Positions 11,457 to 24,651 of a stretch of DNA of 64,000 bases are shown here, one piece after another (positions within the stretch are counted from its first letter, which is position 1; every line of letters begins with the position of its first letter). The translations under genes were made by a program, and so were the position numbers. The DNA is taken from contig CAJVGD010000014.1 in NCBI GenBank assembly GCA_910890315.1, forward strand, positions 868,001 to 932,000, written 5' to 3'. The notes below the pieces were generated by a model that worked only from the letters and a program-made list of their open reading frames with translations, searched no databases and was not told the DNA's origin. The DNA is from Serendipita indica DSM 11827. Its lineage: Eukaryota; Basidiomycota; Agaricomycetes; Sebacinales; Serendipitaceae.

Positions 11457-13341
11457 ATGCATGTCTATGCCTTGAGTCTTAGAGTAACAAGACCAGCCAA
11501 GAGACACCTCCCTCTGTCTATATTCGATAAATTAGAACACGAGCCATCCTTAAACACTCGCGAGTTCAAAGCGCCGTCAGCAGCGCTCGGTAAGACTGCC
11601 AAAGATCACCGCTTTGGCCCCATTCGAGTTGACTGGGTGGACTTTGAGAATAAGGAAATGGAAAATGGCGCCGATTTGGGCAAGGGTGAGTACACTCTCT
11701 GAACGAGACTGCATTCTGACGCCCTTTCAGGCCCTGCCACCGCTTCATTTACCGCGACGAGCGAGACCAAGTCTGGAGGAACGTTGATATCCGAAGGAAT
11801 TGTTCATCTGTATCGCACGGATCCCAGTGCAAGCGTCGTGGATGACTACATAGAGGACGATACTGTCCTTGCTGTTCTCGCAATTCCCGCATGGATGACC
11901 ATATCGGATTTCCTGACGTTTATTTCTCCGGCGATTGACGGATTTATGCATCTACGGATTGTTCGGTATGCCTCTCGCGCCGCCGTGAACTATGATTGAT
12001 CTGCTTTCCAGAGACGCTATGCCGTCTAGGGCTATCGCACTAATCAAGTTCAGGACGTCGCAATATGCGAACGACTTTCGAGAAGAGTTCAACGGCAAGT
12101 TTTTCAATTCGATGGAGGTATGCAACACTCCGCTTGTTACCACTCAACGCTGACGTGCATTGTAGCCAGAGACTTGTCATGTAGTCAAGGTTTCCTCTAT
12201 CAAGATAGAAACACCAGATCTAGTCACTGGTCAATTCCCTCCAATACCGGGAAGTGCGACGGAGTTACCCACCTGCCCTGTCTGCTTGGAGAGGATGGAC
12301 ACTGCCGTCACTGGACTGGTGACGGTTCCGTGCTCACATACATTTCATTGTCAATGTCTGAGCAAGTGGGAGAATTCCCGTTGTCCAATATGTCGATACT
12401 CTCAAACGGCTATTCTCTCTGGATCACAGCCTTCCAATCGCGGACGAGCCGCTTCCTCTGCCAATGCCAATCTATTAACGTCGTGCATGGAATGCTCGGC
12501 GACAAGCAACCTGTGGATATGCCTCATATGCGGCAATGTTGGTTGTGGACGCTATGGTCGTGCACATGCGCATGCCCATTATCAAGTTACGACGCACTTG
12601 TATGCATTGGAGCTCGAAACTCAAAGGGTTTGGGACTATGCAGGGGATGCATATGTGCATCGTCTCATCCAAAATCGTGCAGATGGAAAGCTCGTTGAAC
12701 TCCCTTCGGCCTCTATCACGTCTGGAAGTAGCGGCCTCGACACATCACGAGGGCTAGGACCGGGCCCTGCAGACACAATGGCTGCAGAAAAGGTCGAGGC
12801 GATTGGCATCGAGTACTCATATCTCCTGACGTCGCAACTCGACTCACAGCGAGCATACTACGAGGAGCAACTCGAGTCAATGCGTACGCAACTTGCGAGT
12901 GCATATAACAAGATTGATCTCCGGTCCCAAGAAATGGAGGTTGTCGACAAACAGCGGCAACTTGCAGAGAAGAAGCTGCGGGATGAAATGGAGAAGCGAG
13001 AAGCCGAAGCAGCAAAGGAGCGAATGAAGATAGAGAAAAAGGCGGAAAAGGCTCTCGAATTGGCGCGCAAGTTTGAAAAGGAGCTTCGCGAGGAGAAGAT
13101 GGTCAACGAGGGCTTGCTGCAAAATCTGGCTGCGGTCAAGTCGAAGAGCGAGGCTTTTGAAAAGGAAAAAGCCGAGTTTCTCGGTCGTATCACGGAGCTG
13201 GAGGATCAGATGCGGGATCTAATGTTCTACCTGGAGACGCGGGACAAGGCGGACCAGGACGGTGGCGAACTTGCTGGAGGCAGCGTAGAACTCGTGACAC
13301 AGCCAAAGGCGTCGAGTATGAAGAAGAAGAAGAGAAAGTAG
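11457..13341 (+). CDS. ETP1: BRAP2/Etp1-like RING and UBP zinc-finger protein
   Basis: Homologue of animal BRAP2 and yeast Etp1, a ubiquitin-binding RING protein. Order: N-terminal RNA-recognition-like BRAP2 domain (DDTVLAVLAIPAWMTISDFL ... ALIKFRTSQYANDF), then a RING-H2 (CPVCLERMD ... VPCSHTFHCQCLSKW ... CPICRY) near 12270-12400, then a UBP-type zinc finger (CMEC ... WICLICGNVGCGRYGRAHA ... H), and a long coiled coil rich in Glu/Lys ending in a basic KKKKRK tail. The start ATG 11457 gives MHVYALSLRV, typical of the family. Introns interrupt the BRAP2 domain; the exon from about 12286 to the stop is continuous. About 560 residues, complete. Confidence 0.9.
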
Positions 13342-13534
13342 CCAGCACTGCTGTTTCTCCTGAGTGAATGAGATATGGACCGTCGAGAGTGATCCTGTAA
13401 AGATTAACTATGCATATAAGATTATATTTATTGCCAATAGTGCATTCTACGCCCAGAGTCTGCCGCAAAGACGCACAGGTGGCCCCTTCACACTCTTTCT
13501 TCCCGACCACGTCGCCGCTTGCTCGACAGCAATC

Positions 13535-16500
13535 ATGGTCTGTCTGGGCCCTTGAAGGGAATCCACGAGCTCACTGTTTCTGATATTCTAGGCTGACACG
13601 ACAAAACCCATCGCCTTCTGCGAGCATCTCCAACTCTCCGCTCTCGGTGTACAGCCAGCGTCGATTGGCTTCCAGGCGAGTATTTTACCTGCTTTCTGTT
13701 CCTTTGCGTCTACTAATATTATACGTCATAGACCCTCACCCTTGAGTCTGACCACTTTATATGTGTACGCGAAAAGGTTGGGGAGCAAAACCAGGTCGTT
13801 ATCGTCGACCTCGCCGATGCCAACAATGTTATTCGAAGACCCATTACCGCGGACTCTGCTATAATGCATCCCAAGGAGAAGATCATTGCCCTCAAAGGTA
13901 GGCGCGGTGCATCTTGAACGCGACGTAAGCTCACGCATCGTCCAGCTCAGAGGCAGCTCCAAATATTCAACATCGAGACCAAGACAAAGGTCAAATCTCA
14001 CGTAAACGCTGAGGACGTGATCTTCTGGAAGTGGATTTCCAACACCACCATTGGCCTCGTCACAGAGACTGCGGTCTACCACTGGACCATCTCGGACACC
14101 ACTTCCGCGCCTCAAAAGGTTTTTGATCGCCATGCTTCCCTCGCTGGAGCCCAAATCATCAACTACCGCGCTACCACTGACGAAAAGTGGCTCGTGCTCG
14201 TCGGTATCGCGGGCAACACCACAAACCCGGCCGCATTCAAAATCAAGGGATCTATTCAGCTCTTCTCTCGTGAAAGAAACGTCAGTCAGGCCATCGAGGG
14301 ACATGCTGCGGCGTTTGCAGAGGTCACTTTGGACGGTGCCCCTGCACCTACGAGTCTGTTCACGTTCTCTGTGCGAACCGCGGCTGGCGCCAAGGTTGGT
14401 TTATTTGTGCGACATATAGTCGAGTAGTGCTGATGCATCGTTTACAGCTTCACATTGTTGAAATCGATCATAATCCTGCAAACCCAGTCTTCACCAAAAA
14501 GGCCGTCGACGTCTTTTTCCCTCCCGAGGCCGTCAACGATTTTCCAGTTGCTATGCAAGTCTCGAAAACGCACGGAATCGTCTATTTGGTCACAAAGTAC
14601 GGTTTCATCCACTTGTACGACGTCGAGTCTGGTGCCTGCGTCTACATGAACCGTATCTCTGGTGAAACCATCTTTGTAACCGCAGAACATGAGGCTACTG
14701 GCGGCATCATTGGTGTCAACAAGAAGGGTCAGGTGTTGAGTGTCAGCGTCGACGAGCAAACCGTTGTCCCGTACATTCTCTCAGTCCTGAACAACACTGA
14801 GCTTGCCTTCAAGATGGCCAGCCGTGCCAACCTTCCTGGTGCTGATGATCTCTACATCCAGAGATATCAACAGTTGCTTGCCAGCGGTCAGTATGGAGAA
14901 GCTGCCAAGGTTGCTGCGTCGTCTCCTCGGGTATGTAGGAAGCTTTCGTGTTCTATTATGTCTCATTGCATCTACAGGGGATCCTTCGTACAGTTGCAAC
15001 CATCGAACAGTTCAAGCAAGCTCCAGCTGTCCCTGGAGGTCTTTCGCCAATCCTCCAGTACTTTGGCATTCTGTTGGAGAAGGGCGGCTTGAACAAGCAC
15101 GAATCTCTCGAACTCGCCAGACCCGTGCTTCAGCAAGGCCGTAAACAGCTCCTCGAGAAGTGGCTTAAGGAGAACAAGGTTTGTCTCATGACTTCTGTTA
15201 CAATATTTTTGCTGACCTCTCGCAGTTGGAGTGCAGTGAAGAGCTCGGAGATATCGTCCGCATGCACGATATGACTCTTGCTCTCAGCGTGTATCTCCGT
15301 GCCAATGTTCCAGGCAAGGTCGTCGCCTGCTTCGCCGAAACTGGTCAGACCGACAAGATTCTTCTTTATGCCAAGAAGGTTGGGTACCATCCTGATTATG
15401 CTGTCATCCTGCAGCATGTTATGCGATCCAATCCGGACAAGGGTGCAGAGTTTGCAACCCAGTTGGTCAACGACGAGTCCGGACCTCTTGTTGACATTGA
15501 GCGAGTTGTGGATATTTTCATGTCCCAGAACCTCGTTCCTGCGGCGACATCGTTCCTCCTCGATGCTCTCAAGGATAACAAGCCCGAACAAGGTCATCTC
15601 CAGACCCGATTACTCGAGATGAACTTGATGAACGCCCCTCAAGTTGCAGATGCCATCCTCGGAAATGAAATGTTCACTTACTTTGACCGCCCGAGGATCG
15701 CCAATCTTTGCGAGAAAGCAAATCTTTTGCAAAGGGTAGGTCAAACCAAGCTACTTACTCTTCTTTTACTTATTATTCCATAGGCATTGGAGCTCTATGA
15801 TGATCTCGCCGACATCAAGCGTGTCATCGTTCACACTCAGCTCCTCAACGCCGACTGGCTGGTCAACTTTTTCAGCAAGCTTACCGTCGAAAACTCGATG
15901 GCTTGCTTGCATGAAATGCTCCGCGTCAACAAGCAACAGAACCTCGCTGTTGTCGTTCAAATCGCCACTAAATACTCCGATGTCCTTGGCGCGCCGCAAC
16001 TCATTGAAATGTTCGAGTCCTTCAAGAGCTCCGACGGTCTGTACTACTTCCTTGGCCAAATTGTCAACGTGTCGCAGGATCCAGAGGTGCACTTCAAGTA
16101 TATCCAAGCCGCTACTCGTACCGGCATGATTCGCGAAGTTGAGCGTATCTGTCGCGAAAGTGACTATTACAACCCGGAGAAGGTCAAGAACTTCCTCAAG
16201 GAGGCCAATCTCTCGGACCAACTTCCCCTTATCATCGTCTGCGATCGTTTCGACTTTGTTCACGATTTGGTCCTTTACCTCTACCAAAAAGGACTCACGT
16301 CGGCCATTGAAGTCTATGTTCAGCGGGTCAACTCTGCGCGCGCACCACAGGTCATTGGCGGTTTGTTGGACGTCGACTGCGATGAACAAACGATTAAGAA
16401 TCTTCTCATGTCCATCACTGGTGTCTTCCGTGTCGAGGAGCTTGTTGAACAGGTTGAAGCCCGCAACCGTCTCAAGTTGATTCTGCCATGGTTGGAGGCC

Positions 16501-19415
16501 AAGATTCATGGAGGTAGCCAGGATCCTGCCTTGTACAACGCCATGGCAAAGATCTTCATTGAGAGCAACAATAATCCTGAGAAGTTCCTCAAGGAGAACA
16601 ACGTATGTCGTCTTTACAATATCGAATCAATGCTGACAGTGCTGGTAGCTGTACGAGCCACTTGTTGTCGGCAAATACTGCGAGAAGCGCGACCCCTACT
16701 TGGCCTATATTGCCTATGCCAAAGGCTTGTGCGACGACGAGTTGATTTCTATTACCAATGACAATTCGATGTACAAGCAACAAGCACGATACCTCGTCAA
16801 GAGACGTAGAGAGGACCTTTGGGCTCAAGTTCTCGTTCCTGAGAACGTCCATCGTCGTCAGCTGATCGACCAAGTAGTGTCGACCGCCGTTCCCGAGAGC
16901 ACGGATGCGGATGATGTGGCCGTCACCGTAAAGGCGTTCCGTGCGGCCGACCTTCCGATCGAGTTGATTGAGCTTCTCGAGAAGATTATTCTGGAGCCTT
17001 CTCCTTTCAGCGAGAACAAGAATCTCCAAAACTTGCTTTTCCTCACCGCGATTCTGTCCGACCGTGGAAAGGTTATCGGCTATATCCAGAAGCTCAATGC
17101 GTACGACTACGCCGAGATTGCCAAAATTGCTACCGAGCACGGTCTGTATGAGGAAGCGTTTTCCATCTACAAGAAGTACAACCAAGACGCTCTCGCCATC
17201 GACATCCTTGTCGACAAGATTGTCAGCATCGACCGTGGACTCGAATATGCGAACAAGTTGGGCAAGCCAGAAGTTTGGAGCCGATTGGCGAAGGCACAAC
17301 TTGATGGTCTTCGAGTCAAAGACGCCATTGGTACGTGTGCAAGAAGACTGACATGTGCACTGACCTCCCGGCCATTGTAGACTCCTATATAAAGGCACAA
17401 GACCCATCGAATTATGCAGAGGTCATTGAGATTGCCAGTCGGGCAGGCAAGCACGAAGACCTCGTCCGATACTTGCAAATGGCACGCAAGACGCTTCGCG
17501 AGCCAAAAGTCGACACGGAGCTCGCATACGCCTATGCAAAGACAGATCGTCTCCACGATATGGAAGACTTCTTGTCGATGACAAATGTTGCGGACATTCT
17601 GGAAGTTGGAGAAAAATGCTTCAACGACCAGCTTTACCAGGCAGCACGACTATTGTTCAGCAGTATCTCCAACTGGGCACGCCTGGCAACCACACTCATC
17701 TATCTCGGTGAGAATCAGGCTGCCGTAGAGAGTGCGAGGAAAGCAGGAAATACCCAGTATGTAGACCTTTCCTGGTTTGTTATCATTCTCATCTGTTTCA
17801 TAGGGTTTGGAAACAGGTTCACGGAGCTTGTTTGGAGAAGGAAGAGTTCAGCCTTGCGAGAATTTGTGGTCTCAACATCATCGTCCATGCGGAAGAGCTT
17901 GGGAAGATCCTCAAAGACTACGAATGGAAGGGCTACTTCTCTGAAGCTATCAGTCTCTTGGAAGCTGGTTTGAGCCTGGAACGCGCTCATGTGAGTATAT
18001 CAGCCAACAAAAGCGCCTTGCTCACTCCATGTAGATGGGTATCTTCACCGAACTTTCTATCCTCTACAGCAAATACCGACCGGAGAAGTGTTCGTGATAA
18101 CTTTACTTTATCGGTTTATACTCACTTTGCATCAGTGATGGAGCATTTGAAGCTTTTCGTGTCCCGTATCAATATTCCAAAGGTGATCAAGGCTACAGAG
18201 CAAGCTCATCTCTGGTCGGAGCTTGTTTTCTTGTACGTCAAGTACGACGAGTTTGACAATGCGGCTCTTGCCATGATGGAGCGTTCGCCAGACGCCTGGG
18301 AGCATAATCAGTTCAAGGAAATCATTGTCAAGGTTTCGAACGTTGAAATGTTAGTTCTCAACCCTCCATTCGACCACACCTCTGACGTTCATTCAGCTAC
18401 TACAAGGCCCTCTCGTTCTACATGCAGGAGCAACCAACTTTGCTCACTGACCTCCTCACCGTCCTTGTCCCACGAATTGACCATGCCCGCGTAATCAAGT
18501 ACTTCCAACGAAACGACAATATCCCTTTGATCCGACCATACCTTATTGCTGTCCAACACGTAAGTGTCGAGAGCACTCTGTACGCCAAGTCTAATGTTAG
18601 CATTAGCTCAATCTCTCTGCCATTAACGAAGCCTATAATTCCCTCTTGATCGAGGAAGAGGACTATATGACGCTGCGCGACTCTATTGATGGATTCGACA
18701 ATTTTGATGCCATGAAGCTTGCGAAGCAGCTTGAGGGCCATGAACTACTCGAGTTCAGGAGACTGGCCGCCCATCTCTACAAGGTTTGTGTAGCACCAGC
18801 CAGTTGCACCCGGAAACTAATATTATTCAAACAGAAAAACTCTCGATGGGAAGAGTCGATCACACTGTCGAAGCAAGACCAACTCTTCAGGGATGCGATT
18901 GTCACGGCTGCTGCATCCGGTTCCACCGAAGTTGCCGAAGACCTACTAAACTACTTCGTTCATATCGGTAACAAGGAGTGCTTTGCCAGCATGCTCTACG
19001 TTTGCTTCGATCTCTTGCGACCAGATGTCATCGCCGAGCTGTCGTGGCAACACGGCTTGAATGATTTCTACACGCCGTACAATATCCAGGTTCAACGCTC
19101 AACGGCTGACAAGGTTCGTTGGTCGCTTGAAACGAGTGCCAATTCTAACATATACTTTAGCTCAAGTCACTGGAGTCGCAACTAAAGGATCTCATGACAA
19201 AGGCTATCAAGAAGGAGGAGAGCGAGGATGCCCCCGTTATCAATCCAGGATTAATGACACGACCAATGATCACAGCTGGCCCTGGGTATGTATCTCTCTA
19301 GAGTACACTCTCTCCGCGGTTGACCAACTACAATAGGATGATGGGCGGTGCGCCATCGATGTATGTCAACGGCAACGGTGTCCCGCCTCAGTTCACTGGC
19401 TACGGCGGTTACTAG
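13535..19415 (+). CDS. CHC1: Clathrin heavy chain
   Basis: Forms the triskelion leg of clathrin coats in endocytosis and Golgi sorting. Exon 1 is the ATG alone (13535-13537); a 54-nt intron follows, and exon 2 (13592-13675) gives [18 protein letters not shown]. The second intron (13676-13731, 56 nt) starts with GC, not GT. The beta-propeller domain is recognisable ([60 protein letters not shown]), followed by the linker, the clathrin heavy-chain repeats through about 18900, and the trimerisation region ([19 protein letters not shown]). The C-terminus has an ITAGPGM box and a Gly-rich end, [10 protein letters not shown], stop at 19413-19415. About 1,680 residues in more than 15 exons. No sign of damage. 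Confidence 0.97.
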
Positions 19416-19538
19416 ATCTGGAATGGGATTCGCAGGCTCGACCACTTTCCACTCCTCTGGTGTATCTAATCTACGATCGTCGCCGGTGTATTCCCGTTGT
19501 TTACATCTCTTTATTCATGATACTTTTTTCGCCAGTCA

Positions 19539-21245
19539 TTATAAGATTGTTGGTGTCAGTTCTAGCACCGAGAGCGGACCCTTTTCGCCATATTCTGCCT
19601 TGGAAACAAAGTTGCGCCCAGACGACTCGCCAAATGTCATCTTCGAATGTTGTAAGAGGACGATGATGAGCAAGACAACGTACAAACCTTTGCAACAATA
19701 CCGCATCCTAGGAATGCCGAGTAATAGTCGCCTTTGTCCCTGAATTCCGCAAAGTATTCTGGAACCTTGATGGCTTGAGCGTGATCTGGCTGGGTAGACG
19801 GTGTCCGTGTTTCGCTTTGTATACGATCTGCGCACAGGAATGTTGATAGTCGCGATTGAAGAGCCACCCCAAGACCTGAGAGCTATATGAGTACTGAAAC
19901 CTAGCGCTCATTTGGTCGCTTACCTTGAATATTAGCCAGCTGTCCCGTAATCAAGAGTCCGAAGTACGCTGACGAGCGTTGGGAAAGTGGCATTGCTTTG
20001 ACGATGGTATGGACAGCGGTGGGCAACGGGAGTAAAAAGTCGAGATCTTTTGGCGGTGGGATGGGTTGAGATTGGCCATCCATATCGATTAGAGTCTGTA
20101 TAGGGATGCTAACGCTGTTGAGGAGCATCGGTTCGAAGAGCGGTTCGCAGAACCGATGCCGCTCTTTGCCTACGACAATCGACCCAAAGTCGCCAAATTG
20201 AACACTGACTAGATCCATCGCTGCCATTTCCTTTTCCCTCTCCTTGTCCGCTTTGTTCTGAGCCGTCTTCTTCTTGGTGTTTGCTGCTTCGATGACCGTC
20301 CGTTCCTTGCCCGAGACGAGCAAGGCTGCAATGTCCAGATTCCCATCATCCTCTTTCTCGGGCTCACCTTCCATTGGGATTTTGATATGCCCAGACTGCC
20401 AAAGGAATCGGGCGAAACTCAAGAGGCGTTTGTCGAGCTCGACTCCTTGTACAGGTCGGTCGGGTGGTGACAGTGCGCCGATCACAGAGGTATTGGAGCG
20501 CAAGAGATGCGCCAAGTATCGTTCACAATCACGAATCCCAATGGGCACTGAGAAGCTCGAGCCGTGATTCAGCTGCGACTCGAAGCAGGTGATGAGGTCC
20601 GTCTCGTCTTGTCCAATTTCGATGACAACTCCGGTGATCGCATTCGCGGCATACAAGCTCGCTAATGGTCGCTCAATGTACGTGAACCCAGCGACATTGA
20701 ACCGCTCGAAGAACATTCGGCAGAGGAGCATGTGGGTCATCCTCGATAACTTTGCGGGGAGCGAAAGCAGTACTGGACATTCGTTGAGTTGTCGGCGGAT
20801 TTTCAGGCGAGTAAAGAGAATGTATTTCCTGGTGATGGTCAGCGCGGTTGCATCGAACTAAGAGTGATGGGCGTGCCATAGTGCTTCCGCTTGGGCCCAA
20901 TTGCCAATCTTTCCCTCTGAAAATGGCCAAAATACATCTATTTGTTCTCCATTGGCCAACGCGTCGTCCAAAACGGAGCCAACGAGATAATCAGAGACGC
21001 GAGCTTCGGGGGCTTGGTTGCGAAGGCCATTCGAGGTCGAACCGACGTTCATAGCATTCTTACGGAGTCCTACACGAGCCGACATTTCCTATTCGTAACG
21101 CGTGAGCGAGGATAACGTTAAGTGGACGACCCCGTGAGCGACGTACGACAGAAGGGACATGTAAAAGTTCTCCAAGACCTAATCCAGCGCGAACGACGCG
21201 TCGGCCAGTCTCGATGAGGACGACTCGGGACTCATGAAATGCCAT
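19539..21245 (-). CDS. ARP9: Actin-related protein Arp9-like (SWI/SNF-RSC subunit)
   Basis: Actin-fold protein of chromatin remodelling complexes. The start at 21245 reads MAFHESRVVLIETGRRVVRA, the actin-type first strand. After an intron come NGEQIDVFWPFSEGKIGNWA, ECPVLLSLPAKLS-type text and ERPLASLYAANAITGVVIEI. The insertion block DGNLDIAALLVSGKERTVIE with a Lys/Glu-rich run, then QFGDFGSIVVGKERHRFCEP, matches the Arp9 pattern (a 'SGR/K ... VGKxRF' region) better than actin or Arp4-8. C-terminal exons give VPEYFAEFRDKGDYYSAFLG and a last exon SKAEYGEKGPLSVLELTPTI. The ATP pocket is degenerate, as expected. Convergent with CHC1, stop codons 123 bp apart. Confidence 0.78.
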
Positions 21246-21356
21246 TAGTCGACGCGGCGCAATCCAAAGTGGGAATGGCCACCTAGGCAAACAGACAGCA
21301 CGCTTAGACGCAATAAAACGAGAGTATATAATGAGAAAAATAACGACAATAACACC

Positions 21357-22426
21357 CTATAGCTCCTCCTTGGAATGGTTAGCCCCTTCCAAGAGCTCGT
21401 TTACAAACTTGGAGAGTGGCTCGTATTTTAGTACGCCTTATGCGAATCAGCGCATGGAACGAGAGCAAATTTATGTACGTGCCTTCGTAGACCTGAGGCT
21501 CTGACGCTCCTGGTGCCCAGTAGAGGATTTTCGACTTATCGGTAACCTCGACGGAGACGTTGAGAGAGGCTGTGAGTCCAGGAATCTTGTCCTTTGCTCT
21601 CGACATGCTGAACGCTGCCTTGTCCTTGAAGGTATTGCTCAAGACTCTCCAGAGAAGAGGCAGCTTTGTCTGGCTGTTCAAGAGAAGAAGACGAGGCTTC
21701 GAGTCGGACTAGAGGCCTTTTAGCCGCCGCTCTATTTCAAAGACGAAATACGTACCTTCTTGACCCATTTTGTGAGCTCAGACTCTTTGCCGACCGACTC
21801 GACCTTGTTCGGAACCTCAGAGCTCGCCCATTCCGCGATTGGCTTTGCCTTGCGATCTCCGGGATAGTCGTGTGCAACTCCTTTGCCACCACGGGGGAAT
21901 CCCTGGGTAATTGGTAAGTCATCAGGTAAGACCATAGAACAAGCCACACACTTTGATAGTAGGGTATCCTTTTACTCCCTGTTCGAATAAGCAACGTCAG
22001 TGACTATCCATAAACGCCGGGGGCTTGCGTACTTGTTCTCCGCAAAGCTGTCGGTTCTTCGCATCGTCACAATCGACAGCGTAAAAGGGGATGAGAGGAG
22101 TGAGCGATTTTGCGGCCTTTGAGTATTCCGGGGACATGTTCTTGCAGTGCTATAGGCTCGACTTAGCATGCCACGCAAGCAACGGGGTTTTGTCGAGCGA
22201 TGCTTACTCCACACCAGGGGGCTACAAAGGCGACCAATGCTGTCCTCTAGAGCGGTACAATTAGCAATGGGATACTCAGGTTCCACCCCCGGACGCGTAC
22301 TTCTTCCTTCATCACTTTCTTGAATCCCTTTTCGTCGAGCATTGTGACTCCAGAGTCTTTGCTGAACAGACCAGCAGATACGAGCACTGGGGAGACCAAC
22401 AAGAGGAACAAGAGCGAGAGGCGCAT
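21357..22426 (-). CDS. ER protein disulfide isomerase-like protein with C-terminal KEEL
   Basis: Thioredoxin-fold oxidoreductase of the endoplasmic reticulum. ATG 22426 begins a signal peptide (MRLSLLFLLLVSPVLVSAGL). After a short intron comes the active site in TALVAFVAPWCGHCKNMSPE, split by an intron after the Gly; then AVDCDDAKNRQLCGEQ, GVKGYPTIKVFPRGGKG and YPGDRKAKPIAEWA. The C-terminal half looks like a second, redox-inactive thioredoxin fold. The last exon ends HSKEEL: KEEL is a KDEL-type retention signal known from PDIA4-type proteins. With one CxxC site and about 290 residues it resembles yeast Mpd1 more than Pdi1. Divergent from ABP1 with 79 bp between start codons. Confidence 0.85.
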
Positions 22427-22505
22427 CGTCGGCGAGAGTCAAGACGTGGCGGGTAGGAAGTAAAGGTACCACTCACTTTGGCTCCTTACCTTATTATCGG
22501 CCGCG
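22427..22505. promoter_or_regulatory. 79-bp divergent promoter between PDI-like gene and ABP1
   Basis: The interval between opposing start codons is 79 bp, with an AT-rich patch (ttattatc) near 22492 just upstream of the ABP1 start. No other element is identifiable by eye. Confidence 0.45.
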
Positions 22506-24620
22506 ATGAGTCTGGGACTGGCAGACAAGGAGATTGCAAAACAATATCAGCAAATTGTATCAGGAGGATCAACAGAATGGATGGTCTTGTCCTACGACAA
22601 GGGCTCGAACGATCTCAAAGTTCAGGCGACAGGAGACGGTGGACTGGAGGAGATGTTTGAAGAGTTCATGGAATCAAGGTAATACACGACTTTCTGCTCT
22701 AACATGCTCCCCCGCTCGTGCTAGACGTTGCCCAAGCTGACTGCGGCCGCACAGGATGCAGTATGGCTTCATCCGCGTCAAGGATCCCAACGTACGTGGA
22801 CTTGTAGGGTTGCTTGAGAAAATATTAAACGTAGAGTGTAGACACAACTCCCCAAATACGTCCAAGTAGGTACTCTCAGAATGATGCCACCCAAGCTCGC
22901 TCACTGCCGATCCTGTAGATCAATTGGTGCGGAGATGGAGTACCAGAAAACAGAAAAGGTCACTTCTACAGTCACTCGACGGCAATGTCCAAGTACTTGC
23001 AGGGCACTCATGTCGTTATCAACGCTCGCAACGAGGTATGCAGACCGATCACTCGATTCTGCACACTGACAATCGTAGTCCGACCTTGAAATGAGCGTCA
23101 TTATGAAGAAGGTCAACGATGCGTCTGGTAAGCGCTGTCTTGTTTCTGCACCCGTTCTCATAGCCGTAGGATCAAAGTATTCCGTCCAGAACGAAAGGGC
23201 AAGACCTTCGGGGCCTATCACGCCAGTTGGAACAGCCTACACTCCTATAGGACAACCGGATATACAGGCACTTCGCGCTGGCGGTCGATCTCCTATCACT
23301 CCTCGTTCGGTATGCCCAGTACTCGGTATACATCCAATGTCTAATAAATACAGGGTGGCCCCTCGTCTGCTGCACCGAGTACCGCAACTACGCCCAGCCG
23401 TCCGACTCCGTCCACCTCATTTCCGCCTGCGGCCCCAGCACTTGCACCAAAAGTCGGGCTCAAGGCTAGTACTCCTGCTTGGGATGACGAGCCTGTGAAA
23501 TCTGCTCCAAGCCCGGTCGCACCTCCACCACCCGTCGTTGTGTCACCTCCGCAACCGGCCCCTAAAGCTGCTGCACCAAAGCTACACGTTACTACAGAGA
23601 CAAAACCGGAAGATGATGTGATTGGTCCCGTAGTGAGTAGATTTAGAGTCAAAGATAGGAAAATTGAGCGTATCACAGGGTACCAATTACGTTCCAGTCA
23701 GCCTTCCCAAGCCCAAGAAGCTCGTCAATCCTTTTGCTGCACGAGAACAAGAAGCCGCTGCCGCTGCAGCCTCTTCGAAACCGATACCATCTCCGAGTGG
23801 TGGAAAAAAATTGACATGGTCAGAACGCCAGGCCATGGCCAAAAAGCAAGCGGAAGAGGAAGAGGCGCGAAGCAAGGCGGCCGCAGAAGCCAGCAAGTCG
23901 ATCACGAGTGCAAGTCGTCCATCCTACACTCCTAGTAGCTCTGTCTCAAATGCGGGGAAAGCTGCTGTTGCCGGGTTCGCCGCGACCGGGATCGGAATTG
24001 GGTTGGCTGGGGCCGCCATCGCTGCGTCGACTACGAAAAGCGAACCGGAACCTGAGCCAGAGGCCTTTATCCCTCCCCCTCCTCCACCCCCTCCACCGCC
24101 ACCGATGCCAGTTATGCCAGTCGTGAAAGAGACTCCCAAGGTTGTCGCTCCGCCTGAACCAGAACCGGAACCCGAGGTGGATGAGGTAGACTATCCTTCT
24201 CAAATCATTCAGCAATCGGATATCCCTGGTAATGAAACGAGCGCAAACGGCAAAGTTGCCATTGTCTTATACGATTACGAGGTGTGTGTGTGTGCTTTTG
24301 AATCTCAGCAAAGCTGACCGAAGGTAGGCTGCAGAGGATGGAGAGATGCATTTAATTGAGGGAGAGTACATTGAGCAAATCGAGGAACTTGATGAAGGTG
24401 TGTTTCATCCTCGTTGTTTACGACTATCTGAGCTTTCGCATAGGATGGTGGAAGGGTGTCGCCGTTACGGACAAGAATAGAGCCGGCCTGTTCCCTGGTA
24501 TGTCATTTGTCCTCATCGGCAGTATCATCTGATTGTACTGTAGCAAACTATGTCGAGGTCGTCGATAGCACCGCCGTTCCTCATCAGGCCAAACACCAGG
24601 AGCCAGAGCCAGAGCCAGAA

Positions 24621-24651
<31 letters not shown>

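Noticed and set aside
13726-16509. Long minus-strand open frames (192 and 247 codons) within the clathrin heavy chain gene
   Set aside because: They are antisense shadows of conserved clathrin exons; the plus strand is fully explained by the clathrin protein.
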